A stretch of 64,000 nucleotides of DNA from CADEEN01 sp963783785 (GTDB lineage Bacteria; Pseudomonadota; Gammaproteobacteria; Burkholderiales; Burkholderiaceae_C). The notes under the pieces are model-generated. The model was not told where the DNA came from. It searched no databases and saw nothing but the letters and a program-made list of their open reading frames with translations. Of the stretch, positions 19,298 to 27,668 are shown one piece after another. The stretch spans positions 62,001 to 126,000 of the forward strand of contig CAWAOQ010000013.1 of assembly GCA_963783785.1 (NCBI GenBank). The letters are read 5' to 3'. The first letter of the stretch is position 1. Each line of letters opens with the position of its first letter. A program made the position numbers and the translations under genes.

Positions 19298-19978
19298 ATG
19301 CAGACAGCACTCATTGGAAAGCGCGTCCTGGTCACTCAGGCCACGGAGTTCATGGGGCCAGCGCTATGCGATGTCTTCATCGAGCAAGGCGCCGAAGTGA
19401 TGGCCAGCACAGGGGAGCTCAGCGACGCTGCCGCAGTCGATCGAGTCGTGCGCGAAGCCGGTCGAATAGACGTGCTGCTGGTCAACCTGGCCGTCAAGGC
19501 GCCATCGACGCCGGCGCCTGAAGTCACGGACTCCGAGTGGAAGAGAGTCTTCGGAGCACTTGTGGATCCATTGCCATGGCTCATTCGCGCAGCCGCTCCC
19601 GAGATGATCGCCAGACGCTCGGGCCGAATCCTCGTGATGGGCAGTGCCTCGGCGCTGCGTGGCATGCGGCGATCCTCCACCTACAGCGCTGCTCGTGGCG
19701 CACAGCTGGCGTATGTCCAAGCCGTAGGCGTCGAACTCGCGCCGCACAATGTGCAGGTCAACGCGATCGCACAGAACTTCGTCGACAACCCGACCTACTT
19801 TCCGGCAGAGGTGCAAGCCAACCCGAGGTTCCAGGAACGCCTGGCGCGCGAAGTGCCGCTCGGTCGTCTTGTCTCTGCAAGAGAAGACGCCCAGTTCGCC
19901 GCCTACCTGTGCAGCGACGCCGCGGCTTGCTTCGTTGGGCAGGTGTTCCCTGTGTGTGGTGGATGGGCACCACGTTGA
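19298..19978 (+). CDS. Halohydrin dehalogenase (SDR-derived), candidate
   Basis: A 226-residue protein of short-chain-dehydrogenase fold with both motifs that define halohydrin dehalogenases. The first is T-x4-F-x-G at Thr13, Phe18 and Gly20 (VTQATEFMG), which replaces the glycine-rich NAD motif with a halide pocket. The second is S-x12-Y-x3-R at Ser116, Tyr129 and Arg133 (STYSAARGAQ), where dehydrogenases have Lys. From memory, the whole chain follows HheB-like enzymes (GKRVLVTQ, GRIDVLLVNLAV, HNVQVNAIAQNF, VPLGRLVSAREDA). The reaction would be reversible vicinal halohydrin to epoxide plus halide. An alpha/beta hydrolase follows 68 bases downstream. Confidence 0.85.
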   Translation: MQTALIGKRVLVTQATEFMGPALCDVFIEQGAEVMASTGELSDAAAVDRVVREAGRIDVLLVNLAVKAPSTPAPEVTDSEWKRVFGALVDPLPWLIRAAAPEMIARRSGRILVMGSASALRGMRRSSTYSAARGAQLAYVQAVGVELAPHNVQVNAIAQNFVDNPTYFPAEVQANPRFQERLAREVPLGRLVSAREDAQFAAYLCSDAAACFVGQVFPVCGGWAPR

Positions 19979-20046
19979 ATGCGTCGCCTGACCCCGCGCA
20001 CAAGCGTCGGGCCGCACCGGACTGAACCTCGAACGCCCGCATCACC

Positions 20047-20991
20047 ATGTCCCTTTTGCGTTGGGCCACGATCGCATTGTTGGGAACCGCTGCACTTGCA
20101 GCAGCGGCGTTCATCGCCGACATCCGAAGCGCGTACTCGCGGGTCGCCAACGCGAGCACGGTGGTTTCGTCGCCGCACGGGAACATCGAGTTCAAGCACG
20201 GTGGTTCCGGTCCGCCGGTACTGGTCGTTCACGGCAGCGGGGGTGGCTACGACCAAGGTGAACTGATCGCCCAGGCCGTCCTCGGCAACGGCTTTCACTG
20301 GATTGCACCCTCGCGATTCGGCTACCTGCGCTCGACCTTTCAGGAACACGCCACTTTTGATGATCAGGCACGGGCCTACGCCGATCTGCTGGACCACCTC
20401 GGCATCGACAAGGTCGCGGTCGTCGCCCTGTCTCACGGCGGCCCCTCTGCGCTGCTCTTCGCGGTGCTGTACCCCGAACGCGTGTCTTCACTGACCCTGC
20501 TCTCGTGCGGTGTTGCGTCATCGTCCGACGCAGCGCAGGAGCAGGCGAATCAGAAGGGCGACATGCTGACGGCGATCTTCAAGCACGACTGGCTCTACTG
20601 GACCACCAGCAAACTCCTGAGGAGGCAACTGATGGCGCTGATGGGCGCCAATGAAGCCGTCATCGAAGGCTTCACCAACGAACAGCGCGAGCTGGTCGAT
20701 CGGGTGATTGACTATATGAACCCGGTCGCTCCCCGCTCTGCCGGGGTAGCGTTCGACAACAAAGCGGCCATGCCGAACCAGAGGATCGCCGCGATCCGCG
20801 CTCCCACGCTGGTTGTCCATGCCAGGGACGACATGCTGCAGCTCTATCGCAACGCAGAGTTCGCCACCTCGACCATTCCCGGAGCGCGCCTGGTCTCGTT
20901 CGACAACGGCGGGCATCTGGTCATCGCAGTTCAGCAGCTGGCCATCCAGGCCGAGGTGCAGCAGTTCATTCAGTCCAATCCGGGCAAGTAG
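20047..20991 (+). CDS. Alpha/beta hydrolase with N-terminal membrane/signal segment
   Basis: A 314-residue alpha/beta hydrolase. The N-terminal hydrophobic stretch (LLRWATIALLGTAALAAAAF) suggests export or membrane anchoring. The oxyanion region is VVHGSGGGYDQG, the nucleophile is Ser in VVALSHGGPSALL, the acid is Asp in VVHARDDMLQLY, and the catalytic His is in DNGGHLVI. Serine, not aspartate, as nucleophile argues against a classical epoxide hydrolase or haloalkane dehalogenase and for an esterase-like enzyme. It may be co-transcribed with the dehalogenase gene upstream. Confidence 0.85.
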   Translation: MSLLRWATIALLGTAALAAAAFIADIRSAYSRVANASTVVSSPHGNIEFKHGGSGPPVLVVHGSGGGYDQGELIAQAVLGNGFHWIAPSRFGYLRSTFQEHATFDDQARAYADLLDHLGIDKVAVVALSHGGPSALLFAVLYPERVSSLTLLSCGVASSSDAAQEQANQKGDMLTAIFKHDWLYWTTSKLLRRQLMALMGANEAVIEGFTNEQRELVDRVIDYMNPVAPRSAGVAFDNKAAMPNQRIAAIRAPTLVVHARDDMLQLYRNAEFATSTIPGARLVSFDNGGHLVIAVQQLAIQAEVQQFIQSNPGK

Positions 20992-21192
20992 CGTCTGCGG
21001 CAGGAGTGCGGCTCAATCGGGTTCGAGTCAACGGCGCCGAAGATGGCAGATGGGCGTCAATGGCCTCATTCGTGTTCGCTGCCATGCCGGTGGTCCTTGC
21101 GTGCGTTGCCAGGGTCGGGCTACCCTAGCGCCACGGAGGTGCGCATGACGCATGCGACCGCCCGTATCTCGAGATCAACTTCGGAGACGTCG

Positions 21193-21687
21193 ATGCAAGT
21201 TGTCCGTTGGCCCGTGCTTCTGCTGCTCGCCGCCGGCCTGTCTGCAAGCGCACAGCAAGGCACATTCCAGTCCAGATCGCTGACGCCGGAGACCGCGCTG
21301 GTTGCCGCACGCGCCGCGCTGGAGGCCTGCCGCAAGCAGGGGTTCCAGGTGGCCGTTGCCGTGACCGATCGCGCCGGCATCACGCAAGTCCTGCTGCGCG
21401 ACCGCTTTGCGGGGCCCCACACCGTCGAGGTCGCACAGAACAAGGCCTGGACCGCCGTGAGTTTCAGAACCTCGACCAGCGCGATCGCCGCCGAGACCCA
21501 GCCCGGGCGCCCGATGAGCGGCTTGCGAAGCCTGCCGCGGTTTCTTGCCGCGGGCGGCGGGCAGGTGATCGAAGCCGGAGGCAGCATCCTGGGGGCGATC
21601 GGCGTCTCGGGCGGCCCGAACGGCGAGGCCGACGACAGCTGCGCACTGGCTGGCATCAAGGCCATTGCCGATGCGATCGAGTTCTGA
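21193..21687 (+). CDS. Secreted HbpS/GlcG-domain protein (DUF336-type), copy 1
   Basis: A 164-residue protein with signal peptide QVVRWPVLLLLAAGLSASA followed by a GlcG/HbpS domain. The domain shows ALVAARAALEACRKQGFQVA, VAVTDRAGITQVLLRDRFAG, HTVEVAQNKAWTAVSF and a C-terminal ILGAIGVSGGPNGEADDSCA. Some members bind haem or cobalamin, and HbpS modulates a sensor kinase. I prefer the ATG at 21193 because a signal peptide follows; an in-frame ATG at 21145 is possible. A paralogue lies at 24573, on the far side of the two-component system. Confidence 0.82.
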   Translation: MQVVRWPVLLLLAAGLSASAQQGTFQSRSLTPETALVAARAALEACRKQGFQVAVAVTDRAGITQVLLRDRFAGPHTVEVAQNKAWTAVSFRTSTSAIAAETQPGRPMSGLRSLPRFLAAGGGQVIEAGGSILGAIGVSGGPNGEADDSCALAGIKAIADAIEF

Positions 21688-21716
21688 ACGCGCGATCTTC
21701 CCGTGGCTCGCCCGGC

Positions 21717-22316
21717 ATGAGCAGGAGCATCGACTTCTTCGAGCGTCAGTTCAGGCAGCAGGCGAGCGACGCCGCGCTGGCGCTCAACCCGTTCGAGGCG
21801 CAGGCACTGCCGTACCTGCACGGTGAGTTGCTCGACTTCGGCTGCGGCATGGGCAACCTGGCGTTCGCGGCCGCCCGCCGCGGCTGCAAGGTCACCGCCA
21901 TCGATGCCAGCCCGACCGCCGTCGAACACATCCGTCGACGCGCGCAGGACGAAGCATTGCCGGTGTCGGCCGTGCTCGCCGACCTGCGCCAGTACCCCAT
22001 CGGCCAGGACTACGACTGCATCGTGTCGATCGGCTTGCTGATGTTCTTCGACTGCACCACCGCCTTCGCGGTGCTGGCCGACCTGCAGCGCCACGTGCGG
22101 CCGGGCGGCCACGCCGTTGTCAACGTGCTGGTCGAAGGCACCACCTACCAGGAAATGTTCGACCCCGAGGCGCATTGCCTGTTCGCGCCGACGGCACTGC
22201 TCGATCGCTTTGCCGGCTGGACCATCGTGCGCTCCGAGTTCAGCGCCTTCGACGCGCCCGGCCACACGGTCAAGCGCTTCGCAACGGTCATTGCGCAACG
22301 GCCGGCCGCGGCGTAG
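21717..22316 (+). CDS. Class I SAM-dependent methyltransferase
   Basis: A 199-residue methyltransferase with motif I as LLDFGCGMGNLAFAAARRG, then KVTAIDASPTAVEHIRRRA and motif IV-like DYDCIVSIGLLMFFDC. The TehB-like layout suggests a small-molecule substrate. No substrate-specific residues can be read. It follows the HbpS-type gene by 29 bases and precedes the histidine kinase by 35 bases, so it may belong to the same transcript. Confidence 0.85.
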   Translation: MSRSIDFFERQFRQQASDAALALNPFEAQALPYLHGELLDFGCGMGNLAFAAARRGCKVTAIDASPTAVEHIRRRAQDEALPVSAVLADLRQYPIGQDYDCIVSIGLLMFFDCTTAFAVLADLQRHVRPGGHAVVNVLVEGTTYQEMFDPEAHCLFAPTALLDRFAGWTIVRSEFSAFDAPGHTVKRFATVIAQRPAAA

Positions 22317-22351
22317 ACGGCATGCATGCGCGCCGATGCCAGAATCGGCGC

Positions 22352-23824
22352 ATGGTCGACAGGCAATGGCTGCGCTGGGCGCCGTGGGCAGCGGTCGGGC
22401 TGATCGCGGGCGCGGCAGGTGCGGCGTGGATCGCGCGCAGCGAGCTGGCCGCGCAACGCGAGGCCTTCGACACCGACGCGCGCATCGCCCATCGGCTGCT
22501 CAGCCAGCGTGCCGTCGAGCACGACGCGATCCTCGCCACGCTGGCGTTGCTGCAACCCGGCGACGATGCGCGGCCGGCACCGCGCCTGCTCGCGCTGTAC
22601 CCGCAGCTGGTGCGGGTCGAGCGGCGCGAGCGTGACGCCGCCTGGCCGCAGCCGGCCTGGGCGGCAGCCGAGGCGCTGTCGCAGCGCGAGCAGCGGGCCG
22701 TGCTGGCGCAGGCCACGCCGGGCAGCCCGCCAACCGGCCGCTTCGTCATCGTGCGCGCCGCCGAACCGGCGGCCTATGCGCTGGAGATCGACATCCAGCG
22801 CATGGTGCCGTGGACCGACTGGCCGCTGCCCCGCGACGGCGCGGTGCGTGCCGAGCTGGCCCTCGACGGCCAGCGCTGGACCTTGCAGGCCGGCCGTCCC
22901 AGCGAGGGACCATGGAAGCTGGCGTTCAGCAAGCGCCTGGCCGCCGAGAGCCAGCCGTTCGACGTGCAACTCGGCCGCACGCTCGGCTGGTCGGCGCTGC
23001 CATGGGCACGCATGGCCGGCTGGCTGGCCACGGTGGCCGCGGTGTTTGCACTCGGTGCGCTGGTTCAGCGCCAGCGCGGCGAGCGCCGCCGCGCCGAGGA
23101 ACTGCTGCGCCTGGGCCAGGTCGCGCGGCTGAACACGCTCGGCGAGTTGGCCGCCGGCCTGGCCCATGAACTGAACCAGCCGCTGACCGCACTGCTGGCC
23201 AGCACGCAGGCCGCGGCGCGGCTGATCGGCGACGACCCGCCCGACCTGGCCACGGCGCGCGAAGCGATGACGCACGCCGCGGCCCAGGCCAAGCGCGCCG
23301 CCGACGTGCTGCAACGGTTGCGCCGCACGGTCGAGCGGCCCGATCGCAGCGGCGCGCTGCAGCCGGTGCGACTCGACGCGGCGGTGCGCAACGCGCTGTA
23401 CCTGCTCGAGCCCGAGTGCCGCCGCCACGGCGTGGTGCCGAGCCTGGACGCCGGCAGCGAGGCGCTCGACGTGCAGGCCGATCCGGTCGGCCTCGAGCAG
23501 ATCGTGCACAACCTGCTCGCCAACGCGCTGCAGGCGCTGGCCCTGGTGCCGCCGGCCGAGCGACGACTGTCGATCAGCATTGCCCGCCAGGGCACGGGGG
23601 CGGTGCTCAGCGTGCGCGACAGCGGGCCGGGCATCGCGCCCGACAGCCTGCCGCGGGTCTTCGAGCCGTTCTTCACCACGCGCAGCGGCGGCCTGGGCCT
23701 CGGCCTGAGCCTGGCACAGTCGCTCGCCGAGGGCTTCGGCGGCACGTTGACGGCAGGTCACGCGGCGCCGCGCGGCGCGGAGTTCCGGCTCACGTTGCCG
23801 CTGGCCGGCGCCAAGGCGCAATGA
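22352..23824 (+). CDS. Membrane sensor histidine kinase
   Basis: A 490-residue kinase. Membrane segments at residues about 8-28 and 220-240 bracket a periplasmic sensor region. The phosphoacceptor His is in GLAHELNQPLTALLA, and the ATP-binding domain has N box IVHNLLANALQAL, G1 RDSGPGIAPDS, F box FEPFFTT and G2 GLGLGLSLAQSL. The HELNQPL form is typical of FixL/DctB-type kinases that pair with FixJ-like regulators, and such a regulator overlaps it by four bases (ATGA). The two flanking secreted HbpS-type proteins are candidate sensory partners. Confidence 0.92.
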   Translation: MVDRQWLRWAPWAAVGLIAGAAGAAWIARSELAAQREAFDTDARIAHRLLSQRAVEHDAILATLALLQPGDDARPAPRLLALYPQLVRVERRERDAAWPQPAWAAAEALSQREQRAVLAQATPGSPPTGRFVIVRAAEPAAYALEIDIQRMVPWTDWPLPRDGAVRAELALDGQRWTLQAGRPSEGPWKLAFSKRLAAESQPFDVQLGRTLGWSALPWARMAGWLATVAAVFALGALVQRQRGERRRAEELLRLGQVARLNTLGELAAGLAHELNQPLTALLASTQAAARLIGDDPPDLATAREAMTHAAAQAKRAADVLQRLRRTVERPDRSGALQPVRLDAAVRNALYLLEPECRRHGVVPSLDAGSEALDVQADPVGLEQIVHNLLANALQALALVPPAERRLSISIARQGTGAVLSVRDSGPGIAPDSLPRVFEPFFTTRSGGLGLGLSLAQSLAEGFGGTLTAGHAAPRGAEFRLTLPLAGAKAQ

Positions 23825-24456
23825 GCCTCGAACAGTCGCCGCTGATCCACCTCGTCGACGACGACGCGGCGGTGCGCCACGGCCTCGAGTTGCTGATCGC
23901 GAGCGTCGGCCTGCGCGTGCGCGCCTGGGCCGATCCGCAGGTCTTTCTCGACGGCTTCGACCGTCGCGACATCGGCGCCATCGTGCTCGACGTGCGCATG
24001 CCGGGCGTCAGCGGCCTGTCGGTGCTCGACCGCCTGGTGGCCGACGGCGTGGACCTGCCGGTGATCATGCTCACCGGCCATGGCACGGTCGAGATGTGCC
24101 GGCGGGCCTTCAAGGCCGGCGCGGCCGAGTTCCTCGAGAAGCCGGTCGACGACGAGCAGTTGCTCGAAGCCCTGCAACATGCGGTGCGCACGCATGTGCG
24201 CTCGCGCGAGCGCCGCGCGGCCGACGGCGCCGCCGCCGCGCGCTATGCGCAGCTGTCCATGCGCGAACGCGAGGTGCTGGCGCTGATCGTCGAAGGCCTG
24301 ACCAACAAGGAGATCGGCCGCACGCTGGCGCTGTCGCCGCGCACGGTGGAGGCGCACCGTGCCCGCCTGTTCGACAAGCTCGCCGCGCCGTCGCTGGCGC
24401 AACTGATCCGCCAGTACGCGGCGCTGGTCGAGCGCGGCGACGGCAGCACCGCGTAG
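23821..24456 (+). CDS. FixJ/LuxR-type response regulator
   Basis: A 211-residue regulator. The receiver domain (residues about 8-125) has the acidic pocket HLVDDDAAV, phospho-acceptor Asp in IVLDVRMPGVSG, the Thr of MLTGHG and the Lys of EFLEKPVDD. The C-terminal LuxR helix-turn-helix is LSMREREVLALIVEGLTNKE, then IGRTLALSPRTVEAHRARL. The ATG overlaps the kinase stop. A likely target is the HbpS-type gene 116 bases downstream, whose upstream region contains a short inverted repeat. Confidence 0.93.
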   Translation: MSLEQSPLIHLVDDDAAVRHGLELLIASVGLRVRAWADPQVFLDGFDRRDIGAIVLDVRMPGVSGLSVLDRLVADGVDLPVIMLTGHGTVEMCRRAFKAGAAEFLEKPVDDEQLLEALQHAVRTHVRSRERRAADGAAAARYAQLSMREREVLALIVEGLTNKEIGRTLALSPRTVEAHRARLFDKLAAPSLAQLIRQYAALVERGDGSTA

Positions 24457-24457
24457 T

Positions 24458-24478
24458 TCTACGCAGTCCCCGGCGTAG
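24458..24478 (+). promoter_or_regulatory. Short inverted repeat upstream of the second HbpS-type gene
   Basis: CTACGC and GCGTAG form six-base arms around a seven- to eight-base centre just after the response-regulator stop. There is no T tract, so it is not an obvious terminator. It could be an operator for the regulator encoded immediately upstream. This is inference only. Confidence 0.3.
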
Positions 24479-24572
24479 CCGCACGAATGGCGGCGCGGCA
24501 GTGGCTTTCCTACAGTGCCGGCACGGCCGACGCCATCAGGCGGGACGGCTGCCCAACCAAGGAATCCTGCCC

Positions 24573-25067
24573 ATGTCGAAGCTCCTGAAATCCACTGCCC
24601 TGGCCCTGACCATGGCCGCCGCCACGTTGGCCCAGGCCCAGGCCGTGCGCAGCGAAAAGAACATGTCGCTCGAACTGGCCAACCAGATCGCCGCCGCCGG
24701 CGTCGCGGCCTGCCAGGCCGGTGGCTACAGCGTCACGGTCACGGTGGTCGACCGCGCCGGTGGCGTGCGTGCCGTGCAGCGTGCCGACAACGCCGGGCCG
24801 CACACGCTGGCAGCAAGCCAACAGAAGGCCTTCACTTCGGCGTCGGCGAAGAACGCCACGCTGGCAATGATGGAGACCGCGCAGAAGAATCCCGGCGCCG
24901 CGAACCTCGTCGACATTCCCGGCTTCCTGCTGCTCGGCGGCGGCGTGCCGGTCAAGGTCGGCAACGAGGTCATCGGCGCCGTCGGTATCGGCGGGGCCCC
25001 CGCGGGCAATCTCGACGAGCAATGCGCGTTGACCGCGCTCGACAAGGTCAAGGACCAGCTGAAGTGA
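24573..25067 (+). CDS. Secreted HbpS/GlcG-domain protein, copy 2
   Basis: A 164-residue protein with signal peptide SKLLKSTALALTMAAATLAQA and a full GlcG/HbpS domain: SLELANQIAAAGVAACQAGG, VTVVDRAGGVRAVQRADNAG, HTLAASQQKAFTSASAKN, IPGFLLLGGGVPVKVG and NEVIGAVGIGGAPAG. It differs clearly from copy 1 at 21193 but is the same family. Placement right after a response regulator is reminiscent of the Streptomyces HbpS-SenS-SenR haem/redox sensing set. Its stop overlaps the next gene (GTGA). Confidence 0.85.
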   Translation: MSKLLKSTALALTMAAATLAQAQAVRSEKNMSLELANQIAAAGVAACQAGGYSVTVTVVDRAGGVRAVQRADNAGPHTLAASQQKAFTSASAKNATLAMMETAQKNPGAANLVDIPGFLLLGGGVPVKVGNEVIGAVGIGGAPAGNLDEQCALTALDKVKDQLK

Positions 25068-25750
25068 GGCTGCGCCGCCGCGCCCTGCTGGGGCTGATCG
25101 CACTGGTGCCGTTCACGGCCATGGCGCAGACCGCGCCACGCGCCGACGAGGTGGCGCGCTTCACGGCGCTGCACGCGGCGGCACACCGCGGCGACCTGGG
25201 CGCCCTGCGCCAGGCGCTGGCCGCGGGCGCCGCGGTCGACAGCCGCGACGGCCACGGCCGCACCCCTCTGCACGTGGCCACGTTCGCACGCCAGCGCGAG
25301 GCGATCAAGATGCTGGCCGCCGCCGGTGCGCAGCTCGGCCTGCTGGAGAACGATCGCTACGACGCGGTGACGATCGCCGCGGTGGCCGACGATGAGGACA
25401 CGCTGCGCGTGCTGCTGGCACTCGGCGCCAGTGCCAAGCTGACGACCAGCCGCTACGACGGCACGGCGCTGATCGCGGCGGCGCACCTCGGCCACGATGG
25501 CGTGGTGCGGCAGTTGATCGCCGCGGGCGCGCCGCTGGATCACGTCAACAACCTGCACTGGACGGCAGTGATCGAGTCGATCGTGCTCGGCGACGGCGGC
25601 CCGCGCCACCAGGCCACGCTGAAGGCACTGGTCGACGCGAAAGCCAACCTGCAGCTGGCCGACCGCAGCGGGCGCACGCCGCTGGCGCTGGCGCGTGAGC
25701 GCGGGTTCCAAGCCATGGAACAGATGCTGCAGCAGGCCGGCGCACGCTGA
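25064..25750 (+). CDS. Exported ankyrin-repeat protein
   Basis: A 228-residue protein starting at a GTG that overlaps the upstream stop. An N-terminal signal (RLRRRALLGLIALVPFTAMAQ) precedes about five ankyrin repeats: FTALHAAAHRGDLGALRQAL, GRTPLHVATFARQREAIKML, YDGTALIAAAHLGHDGVVRQ, and a C-terminal SGRTPLALARERGFQAMEQM. Periplasmic ankyrin proteins in proteobacteria often act with oxidative-stress or export functions, but no specific role can be claimed. It is translationally coupled to the HbpS-type gene. Confidence 0.85.
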   Translation: MRLRRRALLGLIALVPFTAMAQTAPRADEVARFTALHAAAHRGDLGALRQALAAGAAVDSRDGHGRTPLHVATFARQREAIKMLAAAGAQLGLLENDRYDAVTIAAVADDEDTLRVLLALGASAKLTTSRYDGTALIAAAHLGHDGVVRQLIAAGAPLDHVNNLHWTAVIESIVLGDGGPRHQATLKALVDAKANLQLADRSGRTPLALARERGFQAMEQMLQQAGAR

Positions 25751-25803
25751 AGACGCGCATCGGGCGGCGGGTGGAGAATGGCGGCCCTCGTCCCGCCACT
25801 CCA

Positions 25804-27258
25804 ATGCCGACCATGACCACACCGAGTTACCCCTCGACCCAACTGCTGATCGACGGCCAGTGGTGCGACGCCGCCGACGGCCGCACGCTGCCCGTCATCA
25901 ACCCCGCCACCGGCGCCGAGATCGGCCGCGTGGCCCACGCCGGCATCGCCGACCTCGACCGCGCGCTGGCAGCCACCCAGAAGGGCTTCGCCGCCTGGCG
26001 TGCGGTGCCGGCGATCGAGCGCGCCAAGATCATGCGCCAGGCCGCCGTGCTGATGCGCGAGCGCGCCGATGCGATCGCCACGATGATGTCGCAGGAGCAG
26101 GGCAAGCCGCTGGCCGAAGCCAAGGGCGAGACGCTGTCGGCAGCCGACATCATCGAGTGGTTCGCCGACGAGAGCCGGCGCATCTACGGCCGCGTCGTGC
26201 CGCCGCGCAACATGGCGGTGCAGCAGTTGGTGCTGAAGGAGCCGGTCGGCCCGGTGGCGGCGTTCACACCGTGGAACTTCCCGATCAACCAGGTGGTGCG
26301 CAAGGTCTGCGCCGCGTTGTCGACGGGCTGCTCGATCATCGTCAAGGCGCCGGAGGAGACCCCCGCCTCGCCGGCCGCGCTGATCAAGGCCTTCGCCGAC
26401 GCCGGCGTGCCGGCCGGCGTGATCGGCCTGGTCTACGGCAACCCGGCGGAGATTTCGGGCTACCTGATCCCGCACCCGGTGATCCGCAAGATCACCTTCA
26501 CCGGCTCGACGCCGGTCGGCAAGCAGTTGGCGGCGATGGCAGGCCAGCACATGAAGCGCGCGACGATGGAGCTCGGCGGCCATGCGCCGGTGATCGTGGC
26601 CGAGGATGCCGACATCGCGCAGGCGGTGAAGGCGGCCGGTGCAGCCAAGTTCCGCAATGCCGGCCAGGTGTGCATCTCGCCGACGCGCTTCCTGGTCCAC
26701 AACGACATCCGCGCCGAGTTCGAGCGCGCGCTGGTGGCGCAGACGCAGAAGCTCAAGGTCGGCGAAGGCCTGGCCGACGGCACGACGATGGGCCCGCTGG
26801 CCAACCCGCGGCGGCTGGCGGCGATGCAGCAGATCACCGAAGACGCCGTCAAGCGCGGCGCCAAGGTGGCCACCGGCGGCGAACGCATCGGCTCGACCGG
26901 CAATTTCTTCGCACCGACGGTGCTGACCGAGGTGCCGCTCGACGCGATGGTGTTCAACCAGGAACCGTTCGGCCCGCTGGCCGCGGTGCGCGGCTACGAC
27001 ACGCTCGACGAGGCGATCGCCGAGAGCAACCGCCTGCCGTTCGGGCTGGCCAGCTATGCCTACACGCGCTCGCTGGCCACCGCGCACGCGCTGTCGCAGC
27101 GGCTCGAAGTCGGCATGCTGTGGGTCAACCAGCCGGCGCTGGCCGTGCCCGAGATGCCGTTCGGCGGCGTCAAGGACTCGGGCTACGGCAGCGAGGGCGG
27201 GCCGGAAGCGCTCGACGCCTACCTGGTGACCAAGTCGGTGTCGATGCTGATGGTCTGA
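25804..27258 (+). CDS. NAD(P)-dependent aldehyde dehydrogenase, succinate-semialdehyde-type
   Basis: A 484-residue aldehyde dehydrogenase. Catalytic Cys is in FRNAGQVCISPTR and the general-base Glu in TMELGGHAPVIV. The cofactor region includes AAFTPWNFPINQVVRK, VKAPEETPASP and FTGSTPVGKQLA. The closest family resemblance is GabD-like succinate-semialdehyde or glutarate-semialdehyde dehydrogenases. ATG at 25804 or 25813 could be the start. It has no metabolic neighbours, so the substrate is uncertain. Confidence 0.88.
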   Translation: MPTMTTPSYPSTQLLIDGQWCDAADGRTLPVINPATGAEIGRVAHAGIADLDRALAATQKGFAAWRAVPAIERAKIMRQAAVLMRERADAIATMMSQEQGKPLAEAKGETLSAADIIEWFADESRRIYGRVVPPRNMAVQQLVLKEPVGPVAAFTPWNFPINQVVRKVCAALSTGCSIIVKAPEETPASPAALIKAFADAGVPAGVIGLVYGNPAEISGYLIPHPVIRKITFTGSTPVGKQLAAMAGQHMKRATMELGGHAPVIVAEDADIAQAVKAAGAAKFRNAGQVCISPTRFLVHNDIRAEFERALVAQTQKLKVGEGLADGTTMGPLANPRRLAAMQQITEDAVKRGAKVATGGERIGSTGNFFAPTVLTEVPLDAMVFNQEPFGPLAAVRGYDTLDEAIAESNRLPFGLASYAYTRSLATAHALSQRLEVGMLWVNQPALAVPEMPFGGVKDSGYGSEGGPEALDAYLVTKSVSMLMV

Positions 27259-27313
27259 CCGCCCCGGATACGCTGGCGCGCGCGAGGCAGCGGGCCAGCG
27301 CCGGGCCGCGATT

Positions 27314-27550
27314 TCAGATCTTCAGGAGCTTCATCGCCTCGGCGAGCAGCTTGACCGACTCGTCGTGCTTGCCGGCCTTGTGGGCAGTCTCGCCATCGGC
27401 GCGCAACTGCTTGACCTTGGCCATGTCGGCGTCGGACAACTGGACGCCGGCGGCCAGCTTGGCGTCGATGGCCTTCATGTCCGCCGGGCAATGAAAGGCG
27501 AACGCCGAACCGGCGGCCAGCGCCAGCAACAGGGTGAACAGGGTCTTCAT
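27314..27550 (-). CDS. Small exported protein of unknown function
   Basis: A 78-residue protein with a clean signal peptide (KTLFTLLLALAAGSAFAF) and a short helical mature part rich in Lys and Ala (DADMAKVKQLRADGETAHKA, SVKLLAEAMKLLKI). One Cys is present in HCPADMKAIDAK. Similar small periplasmic proteins occur in Burkholderiales, but no function is known to me. It is divergent from the uvrA-type gene with about 118 bases between. Confidence 0.7.
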   Translation of the reverse strand: MKTLFTLLLALAAGSAFAFHCPADMKAIDAKLAAGVQLSDADMAKVKQLRADGETAHKAGKHDESVKLLAEAMKLLKI

Positions 27551-27668
27551 CGCGGGTCTCCAAAGGGTGGTTGAGAAGAGGTATACGCCGCAACGCGACA
27601 AATGATTGCATGGCCCCGGCGGCACGGCGGTCCCTAGAATGTCCGCCCCTGCCCCCCGAGAACACTCC

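Noticed and set aside
20047..20991. Epoxide hydrolase or haloalkane dehalogenase assignment
   Set aside because: The nucleophile elbow has Ser (LSHGG) rather than Asp, so only a general alpha/beta hydrolase call is supported.
22145..23821. 558-codon minus-strand frame opposite the histidine kinase
   Set aside because: It is an antisense shadow of a clearly conserved kinase; it has no start signal or motif of its own.
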